The translations under genes and the position numbers were made by a program. This document shows positions 37,658 through 49,405 of a DNA stretch of 64,000 bases, piece after piece. Source of the stretch: Onchocerca lupi (taxonomy: Eukaryota > Nematoda > Chromadorea > Rhabditida > Onchocercidae); assembly GCA_028564675.1 (NCBI GenBank), contig JAOVVO010000475.1, positions 1-64,000 of the forward strand, written 5' to 3'. The notes under the pieces were generated by a model. It was given only the letters and a program-made list of their open reading frames with translations, had not been told where the DNA came from and did no database searches. Position 1 is the first letter of the stretch. Each line of letters opens with the position of its first letter.

Positions 37658-40600
37658 GGTATTTTTAAAAAAAAAAAGTACTTAAATTAAAAAATGTATT
37701 TCAAATTTAATGAGAAAATTTTAAAAATTAATTATTCAATGAAGAAATACCTTTAATTTCTTCCACTTCTTTAATTTCATTGATTCGTTTTTTTTCGGCA
37801 GATTTTATTCGAAATTTTCTTATTTGAAATTTGTTATACCACACAGCATGTTTATTTTTAAAATGATGAACTTTTTTGCTTAAAATGGCAAAAGTTCAAT
37901 TTTTTTTAAAATAATGATTGAACTTGGAAGGAATGACTTATGTAAAATTAATTTATTTACAATTTTTCTATCTAATCCTGAACATTTTCAATTAAAAAAA
38001 AAAAAAAAAAAAATGATTAAGCTTGGAAGGAATGACAATATCAGATGAACTTATTTTCAATTTTTTCATCTAATCTTGAAATCAAATATGAATAAACTTT
38101 TATCATATCTCTATTGCTAGAAATTTTTTATTATAATAATTTGACATTAATTTAATTTTATATATTTATCCGTTTTGTTTTTATTTTCTTCTAAAATTCC
38201 AATTTTTCTACAAGAAAGATGATTATGATGATGGGATATTGTAATGATTATCATCAATGATATGATTGATTACTTCTCTTTCAATCTTTTCATTTATACT
38301 AATAAAATTAATTGAGCGAAGAAAGATTAATTTTGCAATCAAGAAGAATAGTAATAATTAAGTATAATTGAGAAAAAATTAATCTTTGCTTGAGTTCTCT
38401 TTTTATCACTAAGATTATGGTAAAATCGTGAAATTTTGTTATCACCCCAATTTTATCATTTTTTTTTTTTTAACTTAGCCATAATTTAAATGATCAAAAT
38501 TTATTCATTTCATTATAAATATTAAGAAATAATTAAATTTCCAAGAACAAAATAATATCATTTCCTCTTTTTATCAATTTTTCCAATTCATCCCATAAAT
38601 CAAAGATCAAAATTCATTCGTTTGATTGTAAACATTTATGAATAATCAAATTTTTACGTATAAAATGGATTTGAGCAAAATGTTTGCATTGAAATCGTTG
38701 CAATGAAATGAATAATTTAATAATTTTGCTCGTTGGCAAGATAGAATTCCATTGGAATTAGCATAAATGATGCGAAAATATCGGGTCAATGGTTGAAATC
38801 AAATCCAGAAAATTGATTAGACGATTGATAGATGATAAACGAGAAGTGAAGAAGGCATATTTCCTTTTCTAAGTTCCATTTTCTAATGATCACATTTTGG
38901 CTCTGGCTCTATTGAGATGGAATGGGCCAAGGAAGACTTGAGGCATGCATTATCATCATCATCCGTTTTATAAGATTAGCTAGGCCAATTTGGACCAATA
39001 GGCCAATGGGCCAAAATTAGACATTTCTTCGTTTCCATCAAAAGGCTACCTTCAAATATAACTTACATTATACATTTGCCTTACAAATGGCCAAAACATA
39101 TTAAATCATATCACTTATTTAGCCTATAAAATTTAACTTATCAGTAATTCGGCTTTTTAATATTTATTCTCATATCAATTTTTCTCAGGTTTTTAAATAT
39201 TTATTTATGAATATCAACTTTTTAATTATTTTTTTTTTTGAAATTTTCTTCATATTAATTAATATTAGCCTTAAAAGATGAATCTTTACCATTGTTTTTT
39301 AAAAATTTCACAAAATTCATCCATTAATTTAATAATTATACTATACCGATAATTTGAATCATATTCATGGATACGAATCAAAAATCATTCTGTCATATTG
39401 CTTCAATTCTTCATAGAATGTCAATTTTATCACTTCTTGAATTTGCTATATTTGTTATCGCAAAATGGAATTAAAAAAAAAAAAAAAAAACATAGATAGC
39501 TTGCGATAAATGCCGCAAACTTTAGCTATTAATTGAAAGATACGACAATTACAATCAACAAACTTTCGCTATTAATTGATTAATATGACAATTACAATTA
39601 TTATTCATTTCAACATTTAAACCGGAAATTACACAAGAATCTTGACCAAACTTTCTGATTCCTAATCACGAATTCTAGAATCAGTTTTAAAATATTTTTC
39701 TTCTAGGCATCATAAAATAATTTTTCAACAAAAAGTCTTCACAAAAACATTGTTAGAACGATACGGGAAACATATCTAAATTGCTTTGTCAAATGTCATA
39801 CATTCGATTTATCATGTAATTGATTCCCAGAAGAGGATAAATGAATGACCTGAAGAAGAGTTATGAAGGTCATCATACAAAAAAAAAAAGAAAAAAAAAC
39901 TAATATCACCTTAGAAAGCTTTAAAAATGGCGCCTACAAAAATCATTATTCAAAGTTACACCAAAAGTTTTTTTTCCAACAAAATTGAAAAAAAAAAGAA
40001 GAAAAAAAGAAGAGAAAATTAAATGAAGCTGAAAAAATAAGTTGAATAAGTAGTTGAATTAGAGAATAGTTGTCATCATCATTTCAATGATTGCCAAAAT
40101 AAATATCATTTTTAATTTTAAAGGAAATGTCTTGGAGTAGAAAAAAAAAGAAAGAAAGGAAAAGGAAAGAATGAAGGCCATAATAACAGTAATAATTTAA
40201 CATATTTGAGTAATTCAAAAAAAAAAAAAAAAAAAGTTTTTTTTTTTAGTTTAACTTTTTATGAAAAAATATTTTTGAGCTTTTCAAACAGACAAAGAAA
40301 CGATTTTTTTTTTCTTATCATACAATAAGCAATATGAATAAATAAATAAATAAATATATATATAATCGAAATTGTTACAACTATTTGCAATATGTCCTTG
40401 CTAGAAAGGAAAAAGTGAAAAACTATTTTTCAATAGCTTTCCGAACAATTGCCGAAATTCTTTCTGGATTAATGTTCGAAAAAAAAAAAGGAAAAAACTC
40501 CGAATCCAGATGATAAAATCAGAATAAAACTAGCAGTGTTTTATTATTGATAGAGCTGATAAGGCATAAAATTTAGCTTATTGCAAAAATAAATGATTAA

Positions 40601-41428
40601 ATTGATAAATTGTTAAAATTAATCATTTCATTTTTTTTTTTTGATAAAATAAAATTCTTAACCTTGCAGTAAAATTATTTAATTTCATTGTATTACATCT
40701 AATTGAAAAAAGAAAAAAAAATTGAAGTTCAAAATTTATTTGAAAAGATTTTCAAATTTATCAATTAAATGAATTTTTGCGATAAGCAATAAACAAATTT
40801 GTATCATTCTTATTCGTTCACTTTTGCATTCCAATGAAGCACAATTGTCATTATTGAGATATATCAAATACTAGAAATAACTAATTTCAATATTATTGTC
40901 ATTGAGAATGAGATATATTGAGTACTTAAATAACTAATTTCAATATTATTTGAATAGAAGTAAGAAAAACATAAGATGAAAATGAATACAAATAAGTGCA
41001 TTACTGATTTCATGATGGAAAAGAAAAGAAAAGAAAAAAGAAAAAAACTCGAAGTGGTCGCAAATCTAACGATCCATCGTTCAACTGGAATCACTCTTCC
41101 ATCTAACCGTCGTAAAAATCAGGATGGCATGGCATTTTCCTCTTCTTTTTCGCATCATTCTTCCTCCTCATTCCTTCTTCCTTCATGCATACCATTTGCG
41201 AAAAAAAAAAGTCTATTTTAAATTTATGACCCGTTATGCTGAAATGGCGATACTACCCTTCAATTACTTGATTACCACTTCTCCTGCTATCATGATATAT
41301 TGACATTCCAATTGATCACGATCAAATGCATTGTTCCTCAATTTTAATCACTAACATTCCAACTGATGATGATCACAAATATGTTCCTCAGCATTTTATA
41401 GACAAGATTTAGACTATCATTTTTTGGT

Positions 41429-41580
41429 CTAGTTTAAGAACTAGACATCAGGAAAGTTCCTAATTCTTATCTAGTTCAAGAACTTGACATCAGGAAAGTT
41501 CCAAATTCCGACTGTCGTTTTTTTTTTTATTTATTTTAAGAACTGAGACATCAATAAAATTCCTAATTCTATAAAGTTCT
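41429..41580. repeat. 42-bp tandem repeat with degenerate third copy
   Basis: CTAGTTTAAGAACTAGACAT... at 41429 and CTAGTTCAAGAACTTGACAT... at 41471 are 42 bp apart and share the following CAGGAAAGTTCC block. A weaker copy (TTTTAAGAACTGAGACATCA) starts near 41532, and scattered AAAGTTCCT pieces continue to about 41610. The first copy opens with a palindrome (CTAGTTTAAGAACTAG). Confidence 0.75.
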
Positions 41581-42050
41581 TAATTTGATTTCAATAAAGT
41601 TCCTGAAAACTTTAGTAAAGTTTCTAATTTGAAATTTCAATTATGTTGATGTTTTTTCATTTATCTGGTCTATTTTAAGAATTAGATGTTAGGAAAAGTG
41701 ATCGTAAAAAAATTGGGGTCAAAAGGAATTGTTATCATCTCATCAACTTGTTTTTCCGACAAATCTGCACTTTCGCTCTTTAGACTGCTTTGGAAAACTT
41801 CAAAGTCAAAGTTTTTGAATACATCATTCTATAATAAGCATTCTCTTAAAATTATTTTATAAATAAATATTTTCGATCAATTTTAACAATTTTGAAATTG
41901 CTCATTTCTAATTCATTATGCTTTAAATCCGAAAAATCTATCAACATAACTAATTTAGAATTGATTTAATCGACACAAAACAATTATTGAAAGTATACAC
42001 TTCAGATTATCTTTTATCCTAAAAAATGTATTGAAAAAAAAAGTGAATAA

Positions 42051-42290
42051 AGGTCAAAGTTCAGCATCAGGCGTTAAGAGACTGCTAGAAGAAAAATATG
42101 AACGATGAGCATTTCTTTGTCTTATTCTGCAAAAGCTGCAAATGGAAGAGAAAGAAGGCGGCGATGAATGGTCAAAGTAATTTTGTTTAGATGGCTTAAT
42201 CGTTAATGAAGAAGGGTCAGGTCATTCGTTGCAAAGAGGTCAAGCGGTCAGTCGGCTCCGATAAGATAATCATTTGATGAGAATGGGTCA
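42051..42290. promoter_or_regulatory. Candidate element: cluster of GGTCA half-sites
   Basis: Within 240 bp of a relatively GC-rich island there are AGGTCAAAGTTCA (42051-42063, a DR1-like nuclear-receptor site), TGGTCAAAG (~42169), GGGTCAGGTCA (42214-42224), AGGTCAAGCGGTCA (42237-42250) and GGGTCA (42285-42290), all in the same orientation. A GATAAG site (42260-42265) sits among them. Nuclear receptors and GATA factors bind such motifs; that this is a working enhancer is inference. Confidence 0.4.
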
Positions 42291-43505
42291 GTTTTGTCCA
42301 ACGATTCATTCATTAATATGTAAATATTTGTATTGCATAATATGCGGGAAAGAAAAGTTTTATTTTTCTTCCTTTTTTTACTTTCAATTCATATTTTCTA
42401 GTTATTTTAAACTTTCAACCTGAATTTTTTGTAAAATCATTTCATTAAAAATTTTATAAGATTTAGGAAAAATTTTCCATAATTTTCCACATTTGCTCAA
42501 TGTTCCATAATTCATTTTTCACGCGTTTTTTTTCTGATCATTATTTTTACTGATCATTTTTGATCATAATTATTTTTCTAAATCATTATTGATCAATGAT
42601 CATTATTGATCACTATGTGTCCAAATCTAAGCTATTAATTGTGAAGATATCTTGTTTGAAGAAAATAATTTTTAAGAAATGACTTCAAAGGTGGAACTTT
42701 CAAAATAGCAGATTTTTTTAGAGATTTTTTTTTCAATCAATTACTGATTCGTTATTCCTATTCTGTTATTTTATTATTTCTATTAATACAGTGATTTATT
42801 GATTTTTCTAGATTGTACCTATGTTATGATATTACCTCAACATCAATGTTACACAATAAAAGTGACAATAAAAAACTTAAATATTTAACTTTTACTTATT
42901 ATTATCGCAATTGGTACGTAAATATTCGTAAATATTTAAATATTTGTTGACAAATAATGTAAAATGAATTTAAATTTTCACATTTTCAAGCAATATTTTC
43001 ACTCACCCTTTGTATTGGGTCAAAAAAAAAAGGGCAAAAATCTTGCAGAATCCCGAAATACATCGAAATATGAATATAACATTACTGGTAAAATATTAGT
43101 AACAAGTTAGCAACTAAGTTTAAAATCATTTTCTTTCAGCTTGCATTTGACTTTATCAAATGCTACTATTTTGATCATTTCATTATCATAAGTTGCTTTT
43201 CGGAATAACCTTTAACCTTTTCTTATCATCTTCAAATTATTTCAAATTTCATCTGTTTGCTTAGTTATTAGAAATGAGCTATCAGTTCCTCTTCTAATAC
43301 AGTATCCATTCACATTTGAATAGATTTTTAATGGCATAAGCCAAGCTGTTTCCGCACCTGCCTTGCATTTTTAGTGGCCATGTGGCCAAATCTTAGATCT
43401 CACTGATCTTGCAAAATTATAACCTAACTCATGGGTAAGTCATCATTTGGAATCATTTTACAAGACACATCAAGATATTTTTATTTCCCTTCTTTTTATC
43501 CCTTC

Positions 43506-43540
43506 CCCTCTCTCTCTCTCTCTCCCTCTCTCAGAGATTT
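43506..43540. repeat. CT microsatellite
   Basis: Imperfect (CT)n run (CCTCTCTCTCTCTCTCTCCC and onward). It underlies an open Ser/Pro-rich frame at 43431-43661 that I do not regard as a gene. Confidence 0.85.
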
Positions 43541-44133
43541 TCTCTATTGTAATTTCTGCCTTATCAAAATGATGATCCAAAATTCACAAATACCCTCATT
43601 AGGAAAGGAATCTTTTGATAGCAATCATTGTATTGGAAAAGCCACAAATCACTCTTTATGATTCTCATTTCGCATAATGAATGAATGAATGAATATCCTC
43701 CCATTTTCCTTAGTTTTATGATCTCGCAAAACGATAACCAAAATCATAGTTATGATTTTTAGATACTAAAATTTGTTAATTTTAAGTCATCTGAAAATGA
43801 AATTTAAAATTAAACAACAAACATATTAAAATTATTGTAATAAATATACGAATTTTTGCATACAAACATTTTCGGCTGTTAATAATTTTTAGTTTTTTAT
43901 TTTAAATTGCTTTCTTTCTTTTACCTTAGCATCAAAAGAGAAATAGATGATTGCGAACTTCACCGTATCATCAGATTATCAAATATCAAATTACCAGCAA
44001 AATTTAGATGATCAAATTCGGACTCATTTCTGTCGATTTCAATGCTCAAAATTCGTGCTTGTCTACTGCATCTACAACGAAGACAGAATGAAATAAATTG
44101 AACAAATTCCAGTGTAGATACTTCTAGGTCGAA

Positions 44134-44570
44134 GTATAAAAATATAAGATAGTAATAGCCAGAACACTAGTCAATTTTCAAAAATCAACATAATATCAAG
44201 TGAAATGTGCAATATAACTGGAAAATAAAACTGTATTTAAAAACCATTTCTCATTTCCATTAATGCATTAATCCAGTCAAGATTTCGAAAAAAAAAAGCC
44301 ATATTATGTAAAATCCTTCGCCTTCTCATATACTTCACTATTATTACTTGATTTCGAATTTTCAAAATTTCTTTACTATGGTTTTCTTTCGTCGCACAAA
44401 AATTGTTTTTGAATAGTTCGATTAATACAGTAAACTTGTTCGGAAAAGAAACAATTTATAATTATCAAAGTACAAAAATACAAAAGATTAGCGGTTAGAA
44501 TATTAGACAATCAATATTAAATTGAATGAAATCTGCGATACAACTGAAAATCGAAACTTGAAAATAATAT
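44134..44570. repeat. Two diverged direct copies of a ~110-bp repeat
   Basis: The stretch at about 44134-44235 (AAGTATAAAAATATAAGA, then GCCAGAACACTAGTCAAT, then GTGCAATATAACTGGAAAAT) is echoed at about 44464-44570 (AAGTACAAAAATACAAAAGA, GCGGTTAGAATATTAGACAAT, CTGCGATACAACTGAAAAT). Origin unknown. Confidence 0.45.
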
Positions 44571-45411
44571 TGAAACAATATCTTGAAAAAGTACAGCTCA
44601 AAAAATCAGATATCATCAGTTTTCATAACAATGATAAAAAAAGAGAAGTGAATACCAATAATACGGTAAAAATCTAATTCAAGGAAGTTCGGGATCGCTT
44701 TTTCCTGCGAATAGAGGTAAATCTAACTTATGAATTGCATCAATGATTCAACCCGTCAACCCTCCTTTCTAATTCAAGTTTCGCGACAGAATTTCAAATC
44801 TTTCCCAGCAATTCTAAATCAAACTTATATCATTTAATGACAAAAACAGAGAACGTTAAAACATGATCAAGAAAAGGCTAAAATTTTGATAATTTTAAAA
44901 ACAGAGCGTATTATAAGCATAAGCTCATATGAAATTAAAAATTACTATAACTTCAGAAATTTAAATGGATGTGAAATTTGAAACACTTCTTTAATATAAA
45001 TTTTTTACATAAAAGCTATACGAATAAGAACTTCTTTTTTTTTTTTTTTTTTTTTTAAGAAAACCAGAAATTTATTAATCTGATATGTCTATGTAGAAAA
45101 AAAAATCTGTATTAAGGTTTTTAATCAGTGATTAAGTATTTTCGAAAGTTGTCTTCAATGTGAAATCCAATAATGTGTTCTAACACCACATTTTTAATAT
45201 TGAAATGCACTTGCTGAAAAAGGAAGTCATACAAAAAAAGAAGAAAATGAAATAAATAGCGAAAGCCAGGTAAAGAGAGCGGAATGAAATTTATCTGTAT
45301 AATCCAAAACATGAACCAATGAACAGAGCAAGAAATATAGTTTCATAATATGATAATGTCTATACATAATGATGCTCTCTATCCTAACTTATTAAACTGA
45401 CTGGTGATTGC

Positions 45412-45451
<40 letters not shown>

Positions 45452-45538
45452 AATTACAAAAATTGATGATTCTGAAAAATGACAATATAAAAAAAAAAAA
45501 ACATCTACAACACATTCAACATTTAAATTTGATATTAG

Positions 45539-48500
45539 TTAAAACAAACGAGCTGGCTGAGAAAGAGGCTGTACAGTAGGATAAGCTGCTCCTGTTGCAC
45601 TGGTATTCACTGCATTAGCATAAAAATGTGATGCTCCCGTTGTCGAAGGATAAGTTACTGTTGCTGCTGAAGTTGATCCTAGAGATGAATTCCTGAAATT
45701 TTAAAACAGAAATGAGATTTGTCATGAATTAACAAGGGAATTTTATGGCGCCGATACAACTGCGAAAAATCGTCTGCAAACGTTTAAGCGCAACGCCAAA
45801 TATATGTTTTCGAGATGAAAGCCTGTATGATAGACTGGGACCACGTCGAATATGTCATTTCGTATGAATTCGAAAGTATATAGATAACTTTAAACTCACG
45901 ACAAACTTCTGTTAATGCAAATTATAAAATTTCGATAAAAGCGTAAGATGATGGTGATTGAAAAAATCGCCATGAATATCCTTACTTTTTACGCGTTATA
46001 CTACACTTCCTCGTAAAAGAAAATAATCTACTGTTTTCACCCACTTAATCAAACAGTTAATAATTTAATAGAAATGACGAATCTTAACTGGGATCTATTT
46101 TCCAAAATTCCATTTTTACCAATATTTTATAAAAATAAACATCTTCATGAAACGTATTTCTTAAAACAGTATCCTGTTGAGTGTTTAAAACAAGGAAAGG
46201 AGATTATTTGCTAAGATAAAAACCTATATCACACACTTAATCAATGAACTGATAAAATTTCACGAGGATAATGAAAATCACCTGATATGATGGAAAATAA
46301 ACATGAAATTAGTAAAAACGTTGGAGGTTGAATTTTCGATGTATTTAGCGAATTAATGAAAAGTTGACGTTTAACTTACTTATATAGGAGCACACGAAAT
46401 GTGGGAAATTTTTGCTTACATTAAATATTTCACCTCTATTATTATCAATTGTTCAACTAACCACAAAATGATGACAAAAAATAATTCCGTCAGAACGCAG
46501 CAAGTTTTGAAGTGTAACTTTTTAGGCACAGAAAAACAGTCCTCAGTGCACTCAAATTTTCATAATCGAGTCATGATAAGCATTATGAAAGGGCTCATTC
46601 GAGTTGCTTCTCTACTGTTTTGCATAAACTATCAGTTATACTCAGACATGTTGCATACAATCTAACGGTATTATATCATGTCTATATTGTGGTTGAGTTG
46701 AAATATAAACAAATATCTGCACGTTCAACATTTAGCTGCGCGTCTGCGAAACTTGCTATTGTATTTAGATGAATGTACGCGTCACCTAACTCTTATTCTC
46801 TGCTTCGAATTACGAAATTTTATGAAAAATGTGAAAAAGTTGGACAGAACTGTTGCACGGTATATTGTAGAGCAGTTGGCGGGGGAGTGCTGTAAATATT
46901 GTTGGTAGCATATGGAGCCTGCAGCGGTGCAACTGATATTGACGGTAATGCATGGGCTCTAGCTTTCACTTCCTTTGTCAATCGATCCCGAAAATAGAAA
47001 TATTTCGTTCGCGACTCCATGTACTGCTCGTATAATGGAAATAGATCACTAAAAAAACATTATTTTTAAAAAATAAAGGAAAAGCAAAATTAAAAAAACT
47101 TCAACTTCAACTTCAAAATTAATAATGTTAAAATATGAAACGAAAGACGGAACAGCCGACGACTAAACATGATTCTGCAACATTCCAAAAAAAAAAAAAA
47201 AAGAAAAGAAAAAGATAAATTGCAACTGCGTAAAAGCAATTATTCTATTAAAAAGATAAAGCCATGTTAACAATCCGGAAAATGATATATTTTTCAGGAG
47301 TCAGTCAGAGAAACCATAGCTGAACCTAATTTAAAAAAAATTTTCTTGAATTCAGTCCGCAAAAGAAAGATATGTTTCAAAAATTTTTTAAGACGATAAA
47401 AAATCTTACCAATCTAAGGGTCTCGGTAATTCAGGATCTGGATCGATCCGTGTTCCAGGAGTACCCGAACCTGCTGCATATGCAAATGCACCGGGTGCAT
47501 TAGCATCATGTCCTGGTACATAAGATGGAGATTCCACAGCAATGCTGTAAAAGAGTCGAAAACTGTTGAGTATTTAAATTATGAATAACACATCAAAAGA
47601 GTTCCAAATTACTTTTCACCTTTATCAATTTTAGCACTCAGAACCAATTTAATAAATACTTTTTTAAAATATGTTTTCATATAATCGCTAATTGCATAAA
47701 TAAAATCCCTTAAAAATTTCGAAAAGTTCAATTCATCAAAGAAATCCAAAGAACATACACTCCATCCCCAATAAAACGTTTCTGTTCTGGACCACTTATA
47801 CAACTTGCATTAGCTGCACGTTTCAAATTGGCATTTGCAGGATCACTTGGACATTGTGGAGTTTTATGGTCAACTGCTCCACATCGATAACAACGCTTAT
47901 CCATGCCCGGTTCTTTCCGTAACTTCGATGTTGATCTATAAAAATTTGTGTGAACAAATTATTTCTTTTTTTCTTTTCAGTATCGAAAATAAGAAATCAC
48001 TTCAACAAGCCAATAATTTTAGTCACTGCGATTTTCACACATTCAATAGCACTTTTTGCAAGTGTCCAAATTATCAAAAGACAAGCTTTGACTAAATTAA
48101 ATGAAACGGTTTGGTAGTTCAGTGAAATGTCTTTTCGAAAGTCTATGCATAATTGCTTTTGTTGTATAATTTCATTACTAAGAAGGAGCACTTCACTGAA
48201 TGAATAGCCTTAATCCTTAGAGAAAAAAAAAAAAAAAAAGACAAATGTTGTGAAGTACCTTCGTATATTAATCGCTTTTCCTTCTAAAATGTAGCCATCC
48301 AATTTCTCAATAGCTGTTCGAGCATCGGATTCTTCCGGCACATGCTAAAAAAATGTAAAATCTCGATACTTTTCCATCCATAGAGATCTTTCTAAATCAA
48401 GCACACTTTTTATATTTCTCTTCTACTGTTCATTCGTCCGTCCCTAAACACAATAAATCGTATTATGTTCCAATTTTTCTTACCAAACCATCATCTGTAA

Positions 48501-48641
48501 TCAAATTTTCTAATAACGAACAACAAAAGCGTAATCCTTGATCACATCACATTCGTTAACTACAACAAATTGAGAAAAAAGTTGCCGAAGTCGCATCGAA
48601 TCAACGCCATCTGGTAAACCACCTACGAACAATTTCACCAT
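45539..48641 (-). CDS. rnp-1: RRM plus CCHC zinc-knuckle RNA-binding protein (RNP-1-like, related to RBM4/Lark)
   Basis: Six exons: 48641-48522, 48344-48259, 47935-47759, 47544-47410, 47048-46851, 45692-45539, giving 289 residues in one frame. Residues 1-68 form an RRM: RNP2 KLFVGGLP, RNP1-like DYAFVHVPE, ending LEGKAINIRR. A link resembling RBM4 (STSKLRKEPGM) leads to a CCHC knuckle with C84, C87, H92, C97 in the exact CX2CX4HX4C spacing. The rest is low-complexity (P/A/Y/T) with a conserved-looking DLFPLYEQYMESRTKYFYFR block. RBM4/Lark proteins have two RRMs and act in splicing and translation; this one has a single RRM, as I recall for C. elegans RNP-1. Exon 5's donor (CA|GTTCTG) is weak but is the one that keeps frame. 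The ATG is 9 nt after a TTTCAG acceptor, suiting trans-splicing. It follows dpy-30 on the same strand by 764 bp. Confidence 0.8.
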
Positions 48642-49405
48642 AATCGAACTCCTGAAATCGCTTAATGTGAAAAGCAGAATTATGCATGCCGAACGATCTT
48701 TACTCCACTAAGTAGCACGAAGCTATAAAATTCTACCACAGCGATCTATTTTTCCACTGATATCATTAATGTCAATTGCTTTGGGAAAGCTAACTGCACG
48801 GTTGAGACATAATTCCTTCCTACGAATTGTAAATCTTACAGATTCAAAGTTCCTAGTGTTCTTTTTAGCCAAAAGTCTGAATCGATTTAACTATAGTACT
48901 CCAGTCTCAGAAAGGAAGAGTGAAGTATTATAGCTCATTCTCTCCTAACTTTCAACCTAAAATTTGAATAAATAAAATTCATGAAAGTATATTTCCCAGT
49001 GATGGAAACAAAGATGAAAAATTGCAAGAGAGAAATTAAAAATAAATGATTTAATGAAGATATTTGATTTTTTGCAAACATATAAAGAATATGGTGCAGA
49101 AAAAAAACAGTATAATATATGCAAAGATCAAAACTAAAAAGAATATAATGATCAGATAGTTGCGTTCCACCCATGAAAAACTCAAAATCATGACCGAAAA
49201 TCAAAAATTCTTATAACAGTAGAGAAAATTAGATATAATTTTTCTCTACTCGATGATTTTTTTTATAATAATAAAATTTTCTTCAAACGCGTGGATGATT
49301 CATCAAAAAATAAGTCTAAACCATCGATGAATATGATAAACGAAGCAATTTCTTTTCAACAAATGCTGTATTTAATAAAAAAAATCTTCGAATATTGTCT
49401 TCGAC
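48642..49405. other. Possible intercistronic spacer dpy-30 / rnp-1-like
   Basis: 764 bp between the dpy-30 stop and the next ATG on the same strand. The right-hand part is AT-rich; the left holds a TTTCAG acceptor (at 48651-48656 on the minus strand) directly before the rnp-1-like start. No independent promoter motif stands out. The open frame at 48935-49204 looks like chance. Confidence 0.45.

Larger units (their letters stand above)
29887..45538. other. 15.6-kb region without convincing genes
   Basis: Lies upstream of vab-8 and downstream of the rnp-1-like gene. It is AT-rich with many homopolymers. Items visible in it are listed separately (tandem repeats, a long hairpin, a GGTCA cluster, one possible exon). 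Less AT-rich islands occur near 31980-32440, 41040-41210, 42090-42290 and 43320-43580. Open frames there are low-complexity (poly-E/poly-S from a GGA run at about 32242-32275; Ser/Pro from a CT run at 43506-43540) and do not look like proteins. It may hold distant vab-8 control elements or 5' exons. Confidence 0.55.

Noticed and set aside
45413..45447. Long A-homopolymer (also T runs near 25353-25385 and others)
   Set aside because: Poly-A/T runs are scattered throughout the window with no adjoining element ends, so they are background and not retroposon tails.
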